Under the pieces are notes generated by a model, which searched no databases, was not told the DNA's origin, and was given only the letters and a program-made list of their open reading frames with translations. Shown piece by piece: positions 41,378 to 49,846 of a stretch of 49,846 nt of DNA. A program made the translations under genes and the position numbers. This DNA comes from Clostridiaceae bacterium (GTDB lineage Bacteria > Bacillota > Clostridia > Clostridiales > Clostridiaceae). The first letter of the stretch is position 1, and each line of letters begins with the position of its first letter. The stretch lies in contig JACMJL010000251.1 of assembly GCA_014380625.1 (NCBI GenBank), forward strand, positions 1-49,846. Reading direction: 5' to 3'.

Positions 41378-42496
41378 ATGAACAAGAAAAAATTAGTTGC
41401 AGTACTTACAACAATTACTATTGTGGGTACATTATTGGCTGGATGTAGTAGTTCAAATTCCAGTACATCATCAACAGAAGGTACAACAAGCAAAATTAAG
41501 GTTGGTCTTTCAACAGATCAGGGTGGATTAAATGATAAATCATTTAACCAAGCTGCAGACGCTGGCATTAAGAAGGCTCAGACAGAGATGGGATTTAAGT
41601 ACAAGGCTATAGAGTCTAAGGCAAAAGAGGATTATGAGTCAAATTTGGATGCGCTTGTTACCGAGGGTAATGATGTAGTATTTGGTATTGGGTTTCAGAT
41701 GGAAACTGCCATGGAGAACATAGCAAAGAGATATCCAGAAAAGAAGTTTGCAATTATCGATTCAGTTGCATCCGTTGATCCTAAAGCTACACCAGCAGTT
41801 CAAATAAAAAATGTAGAATCTATACTTTTTAAAGAAAATGAAGGATCTTTTCTTGTTGGAGTTGTTGCAGGTAAGATGACAAAAAGCCATAAGATTGGAT
41901 TTATTGGTGGAATAGACATGGAATTAATTCAAAAGTTTGAAACTGGTTTTGCTGCAGGTGTTAAATCTGTAGATCCAGAAGCAGCTAAAGGATTAATGGA
42001 TAGAAAAACAGTAAAATATGCAGGTTCCTTTACAGATACAAATTTAGGTTATGAAGCAGCTAAAGCGCTTATTAATGATGGTTGTGATGTTATATATCAT
42101 GCAGCTGGTGGCGTTGGCGAAGGAATGTTTAAGGCAGTTAAAGAAGCAACGGATGGCGGAAAGAAAGTTTGGGCTATTGGAGTTGATTTAGATCAGTCAT
42201 TAACAGTACCAGCTTATGCATCAGTTATTCTTACATCAATGATTAAGAGAGTTGATACAGCTACTTACAATGTTTCTAAAGATATTGTTAACAACACTTT
42301 CAAGGGTGGAAGAATTACTGAACTTGGATTAAAGGAAGATGGCGTGGGAATTGCAGCAACATCAAGTACAAATGTTCCTAAGGATGTTTTAGACTTAGTT
42401 GCAAAATATTCAGATGCTATAAAAAATGGTAAGCTTGTAGTTCCATCTAAAAAAGGAGATGCAGCAGGTTTTGTTGCTCCTACAGATATAAAATAA
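41378..42496 (+). CDS. BMP/PnrA-like nucleoside-binding lipoprotein of an ABC transporter
   Basis: 372 residues from ATG 41378, with GGGGGTAGG upstream; an in-frame 29-codon extension lacks a ribosome site. A lipoprotein signal peptide ends in TLLAGC, so the mature protein is anchored by a lipid on Cys. The BMP-family fold follows (from about residue 40: KVGLSTDQGGLNDKSFNQAADAG). Such receptors bind purine nucleosides outside the cell and deliver them to the ABC transporter encoded downstream. Two hairpins separate it from the ATPase gene, which would favour high expression of the receptor over the membrane parts. Confidence 0.93.
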   Translation: MNKKKLVAVLTTITIVGTLLAGCSSSNSSTSSTEGTTSKIKVGLSTDQGGLNDKSFNQAADAGIKKAQTEMGFKYKAIESKAKEDYESNLDALVTEGNDVVFGIGFQMETAMENIAKRYPEKKFAIIDSVASVDPKATPAVQIKNVESILFKENEGSFLVGVVAGKMTKSHKIGFIGGIDMELIQKFETGFAAGVKSVDPEAAKGLMDRKTVKYAGSFTDTNLGYEAAKALINDGCDVIYHAAGGVGEGMFKAVKEATDGGKKVWAIGVDLDQSLTVPAYASVILTSMIKRVDTATYNVSKDIVNNTFKGGRITELGLKEDGVGIAATSSTNVPKDVLDLVAKYSDAIKNGKLVVPSKKGDAAGFVAPTDIK

Positions 42497-42520
42497 TTAA
42501 ATTAACTTAAGAGAGTTTCC

Positions 42521-42554
42521 AAAAAATAACAAGCTTTGGCTTGTTATTTTTTTT
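42521..42554 (+). terminator. Rho-independent terminator after the BMP lipoprotein gene
   Basis: A 14-bp stem (42521-42534 with 42539-42552), TTTG loop and T8. Confidence 0.88.
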
Positions 42555-42568
42555 AACTCCCTAATATT

Positions 42569-42602
42569 AAAAAGCTAGGTGTTTAAAACATCTAGCTTTT
42601 TA
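42569..42602 (+). terminator. second hairpin, tandem to the previous terminator
   Basis: A 13-bp stem with one G-T pair (42569-42581 with 42589-42601), ending in T5. It may be a second terminator or an RNA-processing stem in the message for the ABC genes. Confidence 0.65.
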
Positions 42603-42696
42603 TAGATAAACGTAATAAAATACTTTTATAGAGTAAAATCATTAATGTTTATTATAGAGGTTTTTAATTTTTTAAAATAGGAGGAGAGGGAGAACC

Positions 42697-44244
42697 ATGA
42701 ATAAAGTAATAGAGATGAGAGGCATAACAAAGATTTTCCCAGGTACCATTGCAAACGAAGATGTTAATTTTGATTTGCTTGAAGGAGAAACTCATGTACT
42801 GTTGGGTGAAAATGGAGCAGGTAAGACTACACTTATGAATGTTTTATATGGCTTGTACCAACCAGAAAAGGGAGAGATATTAGTTAGAGGTAAGGCTGAG
42901 AGAATACTAGGACCAAATCAGGCAATTAAACTAGGAATAGGAATGGTTCATCAACATTTTATGTTAGTACATAATTTTAGTGTTGCAGAAAATATTGTTT
43001 TAGGAGCAGAGCCTGTAAAGGGTTTAAACTTGGATCTAAAGAAAGCAATAAAAGAAGTAAGAGAATTATCCGAGAAATATGGATTTTCTATTGACCCCGA
43101 AGCTATTATTGAGGATATTAGTGTAGGTCAGCAACAAAAGGTTGAGATATTAAAAGCCTTATTTAGAGGAGCTAAAATCTTAATACTAGACGAGCCTACA
43201 GCCGTATTAACTCCCCAGGAAATAAAAGAATTAGGAATTATCATTAGAAACCTAGAAAAAGAAGGTAAATCTGTTATTTTAATTACTCATAAACTTAAAG
43301 AAGTTATGAGCATGAGTGATAGGGTAACCATTCTTAGAAGAGGAAAAATAACGGGGACGGTTAACACTAAAGACACTTCTATAGATCAATTGGCAGAATT
43401 GATGGTGGGAAGAAAAGTTAATCTAACAATAGAAAAAAAGGAAGCTATAGCTTTAGGTGAGATGCTAAGGGTTGAAAATCTAACGGCTAAGGATCATAGA
43501 GGAATAAACGTAGTAAATGGACTAAATCTAACTGTAAATGCTGGTGAGATAGTTGGGATAGCAGGCGTTGATGGAAATGGCCAAAGTGAACTGGTAGAAG
43601 TATTAACAGGACTTTTAAAACCAGTATCAGGTAAAATAACCTTAAACAATAAGAACATCTTTGGTAAAACTCCCAAGGAGATAACCGAAGAGGGAATTAG
43701 TCATATTCCTGAAGACAGACATAAAAGAGGACTTATTTTAAATTATTCATTATACGAAAATTCTATATTAGGATCGCATACAAAAAAACCTTTTTCAAAG
43801 TTCATGATCATGAACTATAAAGCAATACGAGAACATTGTGAGAAATTGATAAAGGATTTTGATATAAGAACTCCAAATGATGAGGTTAGTGCTTCAGCAT
43901 TATCAGGAGGGAATCAACAGAAGTTAATTGCAGCTAGGGAAATCACAAAGGACCCTGATTTATTAATAGCTTCACAACCTACTAGAGGATTAGATGTAGG
44001 AGCTATTGAATATATTCATAGAAGATTAGTAGAAGAAAGAGATAGAGGTAAGGCGGTCCTTTTAGTATCCTTAGAACTTGATGAAATATTAGCCCTTTCT
44101 GATAGAATTGCTGTAATGTATGATGGCAAAATTGTAGCTATAATGGACAGGAAAGATGCTACGGAAAATAAATTAGGTATACTTATGGCAGGCGGAAGCC
44201 TAGAGGAGAGAAAGGAAGAGGTGAAGACTGTTGAACAAATTTAA
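42697..44244 (+). CDS. nucleoside ABC transporter ATP-binding protein (two ATPase domains)
   Basis: 515 residues with two ABC cassettes. The first (residues 1-245) has Walker A GENGAGKTT, signature ISVGQQQKVEI and Walker B ILILDEPTAVLT. The second (about 255-505) has a degenerate Walker A (GVDGNGQSE), signature LSGGNQQKLI and LLIASQPTRGLD. This is the ribose/nucleoside type of double ATPase, like NupO of Bacillus. It powers uptake with the two permeases encoded downstream. ATG 42697 has AGGAGGAGAGG upstream. Its 3' end overlaps the next gene by 14 bp. Confidence 0.93.
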   Translation: MNKVIEMRGITKIFPGTIANEDVNFDLLEGETHVLLGENGAGKTTLMNVLYGLYQPEKGEILVRGKAERILGPNQAIKLGIGMVHQHFMLVHNFSVAENIVLGAEPVKGLNLDLKKAIKEVRELSEKYGFSIDPEAIIEDISVGQQQKVEILKALFRGAKILILDEPTAVLTPQEIKELGIIIRNLEKEGKSVILITHKLKEVMSMSDRVTILRRGKITGTVNTKDTSIDQLAELMVGRKVNLTIEKKEAIALGEMLRVENLTAKDHRGINVVNGLNLTVNAGEIVGIAGVDGNGQSELVEVLTGLLKPVSGKITLNNKNIFGKTPKEITEEGISHIPEDRHKRGLILNYSLYENSILGSHTKKPFSKFMIMNYKAIREHCEKLIKDFDIRTPNDEVSASALSGGNQQKLIAAREITKDPDLLIASQPTRGLDVGAIEYIHRRLVEERDRGKAVLLVSLELDEILALSDRIAVMYDGKIVAIMDRKDATENKLGILMAGGSLEERKEEVKTVEQI

Positions 44245-45316
44245 GGAGTTTTTGCTTAAGGGACTAAAGAGTATTGCATATCCTTTATGCGCAATAATTG
44301 TAGCTATACTGGTTTCTGTATTCTTTGTAATGTGGGCAAAAGACTATAGCATTTTGCAATATTTTTCTGCACTTAGTGATTTATTCAGAGTTGTTTGGAA
44401 AGGTAGTTTTGGAAGTCAAAGACAGGCCTTTACCACCTTAGAATATGTAGCTCCACTTATTTTTACGGGTCTGGCAAATGCCATAGCCTTTAGATCTGGA
44501 TTGTTTAATATAGGAGTTGAAGGACAGTTCATGATGGGAATGTTGGCTGCTGGTATAATTGGTGTTATTCCAGGTTTAAATATTTTCATTCATATACCCT
44601 TAATGATTCTTGGTGGAATGTTAGCAGGAGCCTGCTGGGGAGCTATTCCAGGTTTCTTTAAAGCAAAACTTGGGACTAATGAAGTTATTAACTCCATAAT
44701 GATGAATTATATAGCTCTCAATATTATAAACCTTTTGATTCTAAGGACAGCTATCGGAGAAAAGGGAAAGGCAGCTACAGGTATAATTCAAAGTAGTGCA
44801 ATGTTACTTAGATTTAATAACCTTAGTAGAGCTAATGTAGGAATTCTAATCGGTATAGTTTTTGCCATACTTGTTTATTGGTTGTTATGGAAGACTACTA
44901 TTGGTTATGAGATAAGAGCTGTAGGAATTAATCCCCATGGTGCAGAATATGGTGGTATTAGTATAACAAAAAATACCATACTTGCTATGGGACTTTCAGG
45001 AGCAATAGCTGGAATTGGCGGAGCCATCCATGTTTCAGGAATTCTGCATCAGGTACAAAACTTTAATGATTTGCCTGGTTATGGATTCGACGGAATAGCG
45101 GTGGCACTACTTGCAAAGAGTAATCCTATTGGATGTATTTTTGCGGCAGTACTTTTTGGTACCTTAAATAGTAGCTCTAAAATCTTACAACTTAATGATA
45201 TACCAAAACAAATTGTGTATTTGATTCAAGCCGTAATAATAATATTTATCGCCACAGATTATGTGGTTAAGTACTTTAAAGAAAAGAAAAAGAAGAAGGT
45301 GATAATCAATGGATAA
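44231..45316 (+). CDS. nucleoside ABC transporter permease (NupP-like)
   Basis: 361 residues with about nine to ten membrane segments. The BPD_transp_2 family blocks are visible, for example IFTGLANAIAFRSGLFNIGVEGQ (about residues 76-98) and GAEYGGISITKNTILAMGLSGA (about 238-258). TTG 44231 has GAGGTGAAG upstream and lies within the end of the ATPase gene. The stop overlaps the next permease gene by 8 bp. The pair of permeases likely forms a heterodimeric channel for purine nucleosides. Confidence 0.92.
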   Translation: MNKFKEFLLKGLKSIAYPLCAIIVAILVSVFFVMWAKDYSILQYFSALSDLFRVVWKGSFGSQRQAFTTLEYVAPLIFTGLANAIAFRSGLFNIGVEGQFMMGMLAAGIIGVIPGLNIFIHIPLMILGGMLAGACWGAIPGFFKAKLGTNEVINSIMMNYIALNIINLLILRTAIGEKGKAATGIIQSSAMLLRFNNLSRANVGILIGIVFAILVYWLLWKTTIGYEIRAVGINPHGAEYGGISITKNTILAMGLSGAIAGIGGAIHVSGILHQVQNFNDLPGYGFDGIAVALLAKSNPIGCIFAAVLFGTLNSSSKILQLNDIPKQIVYLIQAVIIIFIATDYVVKYFKEKKKKKVIING

Positions 45317-46241
45317 TATTACTATAATTGTTGCTCTTTTAGCAGCTACTTTAAGAATGGCAACCCCACTGATATTTGCAGGTCTTGGTGGAGTATTTTC
45401 AGAAAAGTCAGGTGTTGTAAATATAGGACTTGAAGGCATAATGGTTATCGGTGCATTTTTCGCAGTTTATGGAACCTATGCTACGAAAAATCCGTTTTTG
45501 GGTATAGTGTATGCCATGGTTGCAGGTATGGCAGTATCTTTGATTCATGCCTTTTTAAGTATTACCATGAGAGCAGATCAAGTTATATCAGGCACAGCTA
45601 TTAATCTGTTTTCTACGGCTTTTGCATCTTTTATGATTGTAAAGGTATTTCATAAAGGTGGTCAGACCGATACCGTTACCTCCTTACCTTATAAGCTACC
45701 TAAATTTATAAAAGATATACCTATTATAGGTGATTTGCTTAATGATTTAAATTGGTTTGTAATATTAGCACTTATCTTAGTTTTTGTCTCAAGCTATGTG
45801 TTATATAAGACCAGACTAGGCTTAAGAATAAGAGCCGTTGGAGAACATCCAGCAGCAGCAGATACCTTAGGAATAAACGTATATAAAATAAGATATCTAT
45901 GTGTAGTTATCTCAGGAGCTCTAGCAGGACTTGGAGGAGCAGCGCTTTCAATTGGTATAACTCCTGTATATAGGGAGGGAATGGTATCAGGTCGAGGGTT
46001 TATTGCTCTTGCTGCTATGATATTTGGAAACTGGAAACCTAAAGGTACTATGTGGGCATGTCTTTTATTTGGATTTGCGGAAGCTTTTCAGATTAAGGCA
46101 CAGAGTTTTGGGCTTAATTTACCCCAAGAAGTTTATGCAATGTTCCCTTATGTGTTAACCATGTTGGCCTTAGCTGGTTTTGTTGGAAAAACTTCACCAC
46201 CAGCTGCTGATGGAGTGCCATACGAAAAGGGTAAGAGATAA
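45309..46241 (+). CDS. nucleoside ABC transporter permease (NupQ-like)
   Basis: 310 residues with about eight to nine membrane segments. The BPD_transp_2 signature GVVNIGLEGIMVIGAFFA (about residues 37-54) and the block RAVGEHPAAADTLGI (about 177-191) match the second permease of BMP-type transporters. ATG 45309 lies 8 bp inside the previous gene, with AAGGTGAT upstream. It is the last gene of the transporter operon; rpoN follows after 37 bp without a terminator, so some readthrough into rpoN is likely. Confidence 0.92.
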   Translation: MDNITIIVALLAATLRMATPLIFAGLGGVFSEKSGVVNIGLEGIMVIGAFFAVYGTYATKNPFLGIVYAMVAGMAVSLIHAFLSITMRADQVISGTAINLFSTAFASFMIVKVFHKGGQTDTVTSLPYKLPKFIKDIPIIGDLLNDLNWFVILALILVFVSSYVLYKTRLGLRIRAVGEHPAAADTLGINVYKIRYLCVVISGALAGLGGAALSIGITPVYREGMVSGRGFIALAAMIFGNWKPKGTMWACLLFGFAEAFQIKAQSFGLNLPQEVYAMFPYVLTMLALAGFVGKTSPPAADGVPYEKGKR

Positions 46242-46278
46242 AAAAGATCTTATGAAATTGGATTGGAGGTCGCATTAT

Positions 46279-47640
46279 ATGGAGTATAATTTAAACTTAA
46301 ATATCGAACAAAAATTGGTTATGACTCAGCAAATGCAACTTTCGGTTAATCTGCTTCAGATGTCTACTTTTGAGCTTCAACAGTACGTAGATAAGGAATT
46401 AATAGAGAATCCAGTATTAGAGGTTGAACCCAATGTAGAAACTCTTGAACAAGGGTTTGAAAGAATAGATTATAAAGAATTAATAAAATATTTTGAATTT
46501 CAAAGTGAAGATGGTAAATATTATAGATCTGACAATGAGGAGATATCCCCATTAAATTTTATAGTAGCTACAAAGTCTTTAAAAGAGTTTCTGCAGGAGC
46601 AGCTTTTAGAAATAAATATAAGTAAAATCTATAAATTAATCTGTGGATATCTTATAGAAAATATTGATGAAAGAGGATATCTGGACGCTACGTTAAAAGA
46701 TATTTCCTTTGAGTTGAATATGGATGTTCATATAATAGAAAAAGCACTAGAAATATTACAATCACTAGAACCAGCTGGTATTGGCGCTAGGGATTTAAAA
46801 GAGTGTTTGAAACTTCAACTAAAGATAAAGAACATCAAGGACAAAAATATATATGCAATAATTGATAAATATTTGGAATATGTTGGAGATCATAAGTTTT
46901 TAAATATTGCAAAGGCTTTAAACATAAATGTAAATGAGGTTCAAGACTTATGCGATATAATTAAGTCCTTAGAACCGAAGCCAGGAAGAGGTTATTTTAC
47001 AGGAGAAAGCACAGAATATATAGTTCCAGATGCCTATATTACTAAGATGGATGAGGAATATGTAATCTTTATGAATGATGATGCAGTTCCAAAAATAAAG
47101 ATAAATTCTACTTATAGAAATATTATTATGAATGAAAAAGATAAAGATACGGTAAACTATGTAAAGGATAAAATAAATAGTGCTATGTTTTTGATTAGTA
47201 GTATAGAAAGAAGAAAGAGTACAATTTTCAAAATACTAGAAAAGATTATTGAAACTCAAAAGGATTATTTTGATTTTGGCGGTAATTATCTAAAACCTAT
47301 GACTATCAAAAATGTAGCAGACGCTATTGGAGTCCATGAATCTACAGCAGGTAGAGCTGTTAAAGGTAAGTATATTAGCACAGATTTTGGGATAATATTA
47401 ATAAAGACATTATTCACTAAAGGGCTTTCTAATGAAAGTGAAGAAGAGGATATTTCTACAACTAGGATAAAAAATAGCATTGAAGAGTTAATTTCTAAGG
47501 AAAATAAAAAACATCCTTTATCTGATCAAAAACTCTGTGATATATTAAATGATGATGGCATAACTCTAGCTAGGAGAACAGTTGCTAAGTACAGGGAACA
47601 ATTGGGAATATCACCATCAAGTAAGAGAAAAAGATTTTAA
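46279..47640 (+). CDS. rpoN: RNA polymerase sigma-54 factor
   Basis: 453 residues from ATG 46279, with TTGGAGGT upstream. Region I is the Gln/Leu-rich activator-response part (residues about 8-50, MTQQMQLSVNLLQM). The core-binding domain follows, then the helix-turn-helix (IKNVADAIGVHESTAGRAVKG) and the RpoN box ARRTVAKYRE near residue 440. Sigma-54 directs transcription from -24/-12 promoters with enhancer-binding activators. No -24/-12 promoter was seen in this window. It sits directly upstream of cggR-gap, a known clostridial order. Confidence 0.95.
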   Translation: MEYNLNLNIEQKLVMTQQMQLSVNLLQMSTFELQQYVDKELIENPVLEVEPNVETLEQGFERIDYKELIKYFEFQSEDGKYYRSDNEEISPLNFIVATKSLKEFLQEQLLEINISKIYKLICGYLIENIDERGYLDATLKDISFELNMDVHIIEKALEILQSLEPAGIGARDLKECLKLQLKIKNIKDKNIYAIIDKYLEYVGDHKFLNIAKALNINVNEVQDLCDIIKSLEPKPGRGYFTGESTEYIVPDAYITKMDEEYVIFMNDDAVPKIKINSTYRNIIMNEKDKDTVNYVKDKINSAMFLISSIERRKSTIFKILEKIIETQKDYFDFGGNYLKPMTIKNVADAIGVHESTAGRAVKGKYISTDFGIILIKTLFTKGLSNESEEEDISTTRIKNSIEELISKENKKHPLSDQKLCDILNDDGITLARRTVAKYREQLGISPSSKRKRF

Positions 47641-47697
47641 TTTTAATTTATTTTAACTTTTTTTCTAAATGCTATTTAAAAATGTTAATTTTTATTC

Positions 47698-47703
47698 TAT
47701 AAT
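47698..47703 (+). promoter_or_regulatory. -10 box of the cggR-gap promoter
   Basis: TATAAT at 47698-47703, with a weak -35 TTTAAA (47675-47680) 17 bp upstream. The CggR operator follows at once, so a start point near 47710 lies at the operator edge. Confidence 0.6.
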
Positions 47704-47708
47704 GGATG

Positions 47709-47744
47709 TGGGACATTAAATATATTGCCGGGACAGTAATAGAC
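47709..47744 (+). promoter_or_regulatory. CggR operator
   Basis: In Bacillus subtilis, CggR binds two copies of CGGGAC-N6-TGTC separated by 4 bp. Here the same spacing is kept: TGGGAC (47709-47714), N6, TATA, N4, CGGGAC (47729-47734), N6, AGAC (47741-47744). The GGGAC halves are conserved and the TGTC halves are degenerate. It lies just after the -10 box, so bound CggR would block elongation. Confidence 0.75.
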
Positions 47745-47760
47745 CAGAGGGGTGACTAGG

Positions 47761-48786
47761 TTGCAGGAAATTTTAAAATTACAGCAAAAACTGGTTCCTG
47801 AGTTTTTAGAACTACTAGAAAAAAGGTACAATATTCTTAGAACAATATATTATGATCAGCCAATTGGTAGAAGAGTACTGGCAAACAACCTTGGAATAGG
47901 AGAAAGAATTGTTAGAACTGAAATTAATTTTTTAAAAAAACAAAATCTAATTAAGATAAGTACACCGGGAATGACAATTACAAACGAAGGTGAAGAGGTT
48001 ATTGATAAACTAAAAGAGTTTATTCATGAGATTAAGGGATTGTCACAGATAGAGGATTTTATAAAAGAAAAATTAAAAATTCAAAACCTAATAATTGTGC
48101 CCGGAGATTTAGAAGAAGATAAGATTGTTTTAAACGAAATTGGAAGAGCTGCAGCAAAATATATTTGCAGTTTAATTAGAAAAAATAGTATAATAGCAAT
48201 TACAGGCGGTTCTACCATAAAAGAGGTAGTAGATAATGTTCCTAAATTATCTGATTTTAAAAATGTACTTGTAGTGCCTGCCCGTGGTGGTATAGGTAGG
48301 AATGTAGAAACCCAAGCAAATACATTAGCTGCATCTTTAGCAAATAAAATTGGAGCTAATTACAAACTTCTTCACTTACCAGATAATTTAAGTGATAATG
48401 TCTTAAGCTCTATAATTAACGAAGACGGTATTAAAGAAGTTCTTGAGAACATTCAAAATGCAGATCTTCTTATTTATGGAATTGGGAGAGCTGATGAAAT
48501 GGCAAGGAGAAGGGGCGTATCATTACCTACATTAAATAATCATGTAGATACTACACCTGTTGGTGAAGCCTTTGGGTATTACTTCAATAGCGTAGGAGAG
48601 GTTGTTTACTCCACAACTATAAGTGGCATAAAAAATGATGATATGAAGAAGATTAAAAATCAAGTAGCAGTGGCAGGTGGAAAGAGTAAGGCTAAAGCAA
48701 TAGTTGCAGCAGAAATGAATAATTTCAATAGTGTTTTAATAACTGATGAAGGTGCAGCTAGAGAAATAGCCAAATTATTAAGTTGA
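47761..48786 (+). CDS. cggR: central glycolytic genes regulator
   Basis: SorC-family repressor of the gap operon; in Bacillus it is relieved by fructose 1,6-bisphosphate. 341 residues from TTG 47761, with GAGGGGTGA upstream; this gives an N-terminus collinear with Bacillus CggR, whereas the in-frame GTG 47752 overlaps that site. The N-terminal helix-turn-helix (about residues 28-75) includes IGRRVLANNLGIGERIVR. The effector-binding domain (about 90-340) has ITGGSTIKEVV and VVPARGGIGRNVETQ. It is followed 47 bp later by gap, with no terminator between them. Confidence 0.94.
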   Translation: MQEILKLQQKLVPEFLELLEKRYNILRTIYYDQPIGRRVLANNLGIGERIVRTEINFLKKQNLIKISTPGMTITNEGEEVIDKLKEFIHEIKGLSQIEDFIKEKLKIQNLIIVPGDLEEDKIVLNEIGRAAAKYICSLIRKNSIIAITGGSTIKEVVDNVPKLSDFKNVLVVPARGGIGRNVETQANTLAASLANKIGANYKLLHLPDNLSDNVLSSIINEDGIKEVLENIQNADLLIYGIGRADEMARRRGVSLPTLNNHVDTTPVGEAFGYYFNSVGEVVYSTTISGIKNDDMKKIKNQVAVAGGKSKAKAIVAAEMNNFNSVLITDEGAAREIAKLLS

Positions 48787-48821
48787 TCCAAAAAATTTAC
48801 ATAAATTTATTAAAATTTTAG

Positions 48822-49846
<1,025 letters not shown>

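Overview
The window is chromosomal DNA from a low-GC, spore-forming Firmicute, most likely a Clostridium sensu stricto relative. Supporting signs are the strongly A+T-rich sequence, AAGGAGG-type ribosome binding sites with frequent TTG/GTG starts, an iron-sulfur L-serine dehydratase (sdaAB/sdaAA), a SleB-type spore cortex-lytic enzyme, a CwlD-like amidase, a spore-photoproduct-lyase-family radical SAM protein, a cysteine T-box, and a cggR-gap glycolytic locus. It reads as ordinary core genome: there is no phage, integrase, complete insertion sequence or CRISPR array.

Layout. 1-2003: tRNA-Lys, an Eis-like GNAT acetyltransferase, a BFD-like [2Fe-2S] protein and a small membrane protein. 2300-4330: class II aldolase (fba) convergent with a DUF421/DUF4363 pair. 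4500-8200: a nucleoside kinase with a ThrRS-like N-terminus, serine dehydratase and a small unknown protein. 8200-11930: phosphatidylserine synthase, a TVP38 membrane protein, a CBS protein, a lipid kinase and an unknown membrane protein. 11920-16620 (minus strand): YgiQ radical SAM protein, then an operon of a soluble MgtE_N/CBS protein and a variant NRAMP transporter, preceded by a structured leader. 16790-24290: SleB, a Cys T-box with cysE, QueG-like reductase, PlsC-like acyltransferase, BioF/Kbl-family enzyme, nth, luxS, and a GH13-like protein that has lost its catalytic residues. 24330-26920: a WYL regulator, a GyrI-like protein and an SPL-family radical SAM protein, with matching palindromic operators before the first two genes. 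26990-31170: flippase, M42 peptidase and VanW protein. 31250-35550: a MoxR/DUF58/transglutaminase operon. 35630-39160: tRNA-Leu, amidase, HAD phosphatase, TrmL and DegV. 39280-41160: trxB, trxA and a cysteine version of glycine reductase protein A. 41370-46250: a BMP-type nucleoside ABC transporter. 46270-49846: rpoN, cggR and gap (only the last base of the stop codon is cut off).

The most interesting observations are: (1) a GrdA homologue with Cys in place of selenocysteine, next to trxBA and with no grdB or other reductase genes in view; (2) a GH13-fold protein in which all three catalytic acids appear replaced; (3) TGACA-N6-TGTCA operators in front of both the WYL regulator and its GyrI-like neighbour; (4) an NRAMP protein with the Mg-type binding site paired with a transporter-less MgtE_N/CBS protein, behind a leader with a hairpin and alternative upstream reading frames; and (5) a good structural match to the Bacillus CggR operator just after the cggR -10 box. 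None of these proves a wholly new system. All calls come from reading the sequence and from family knowledge; no database search was run.
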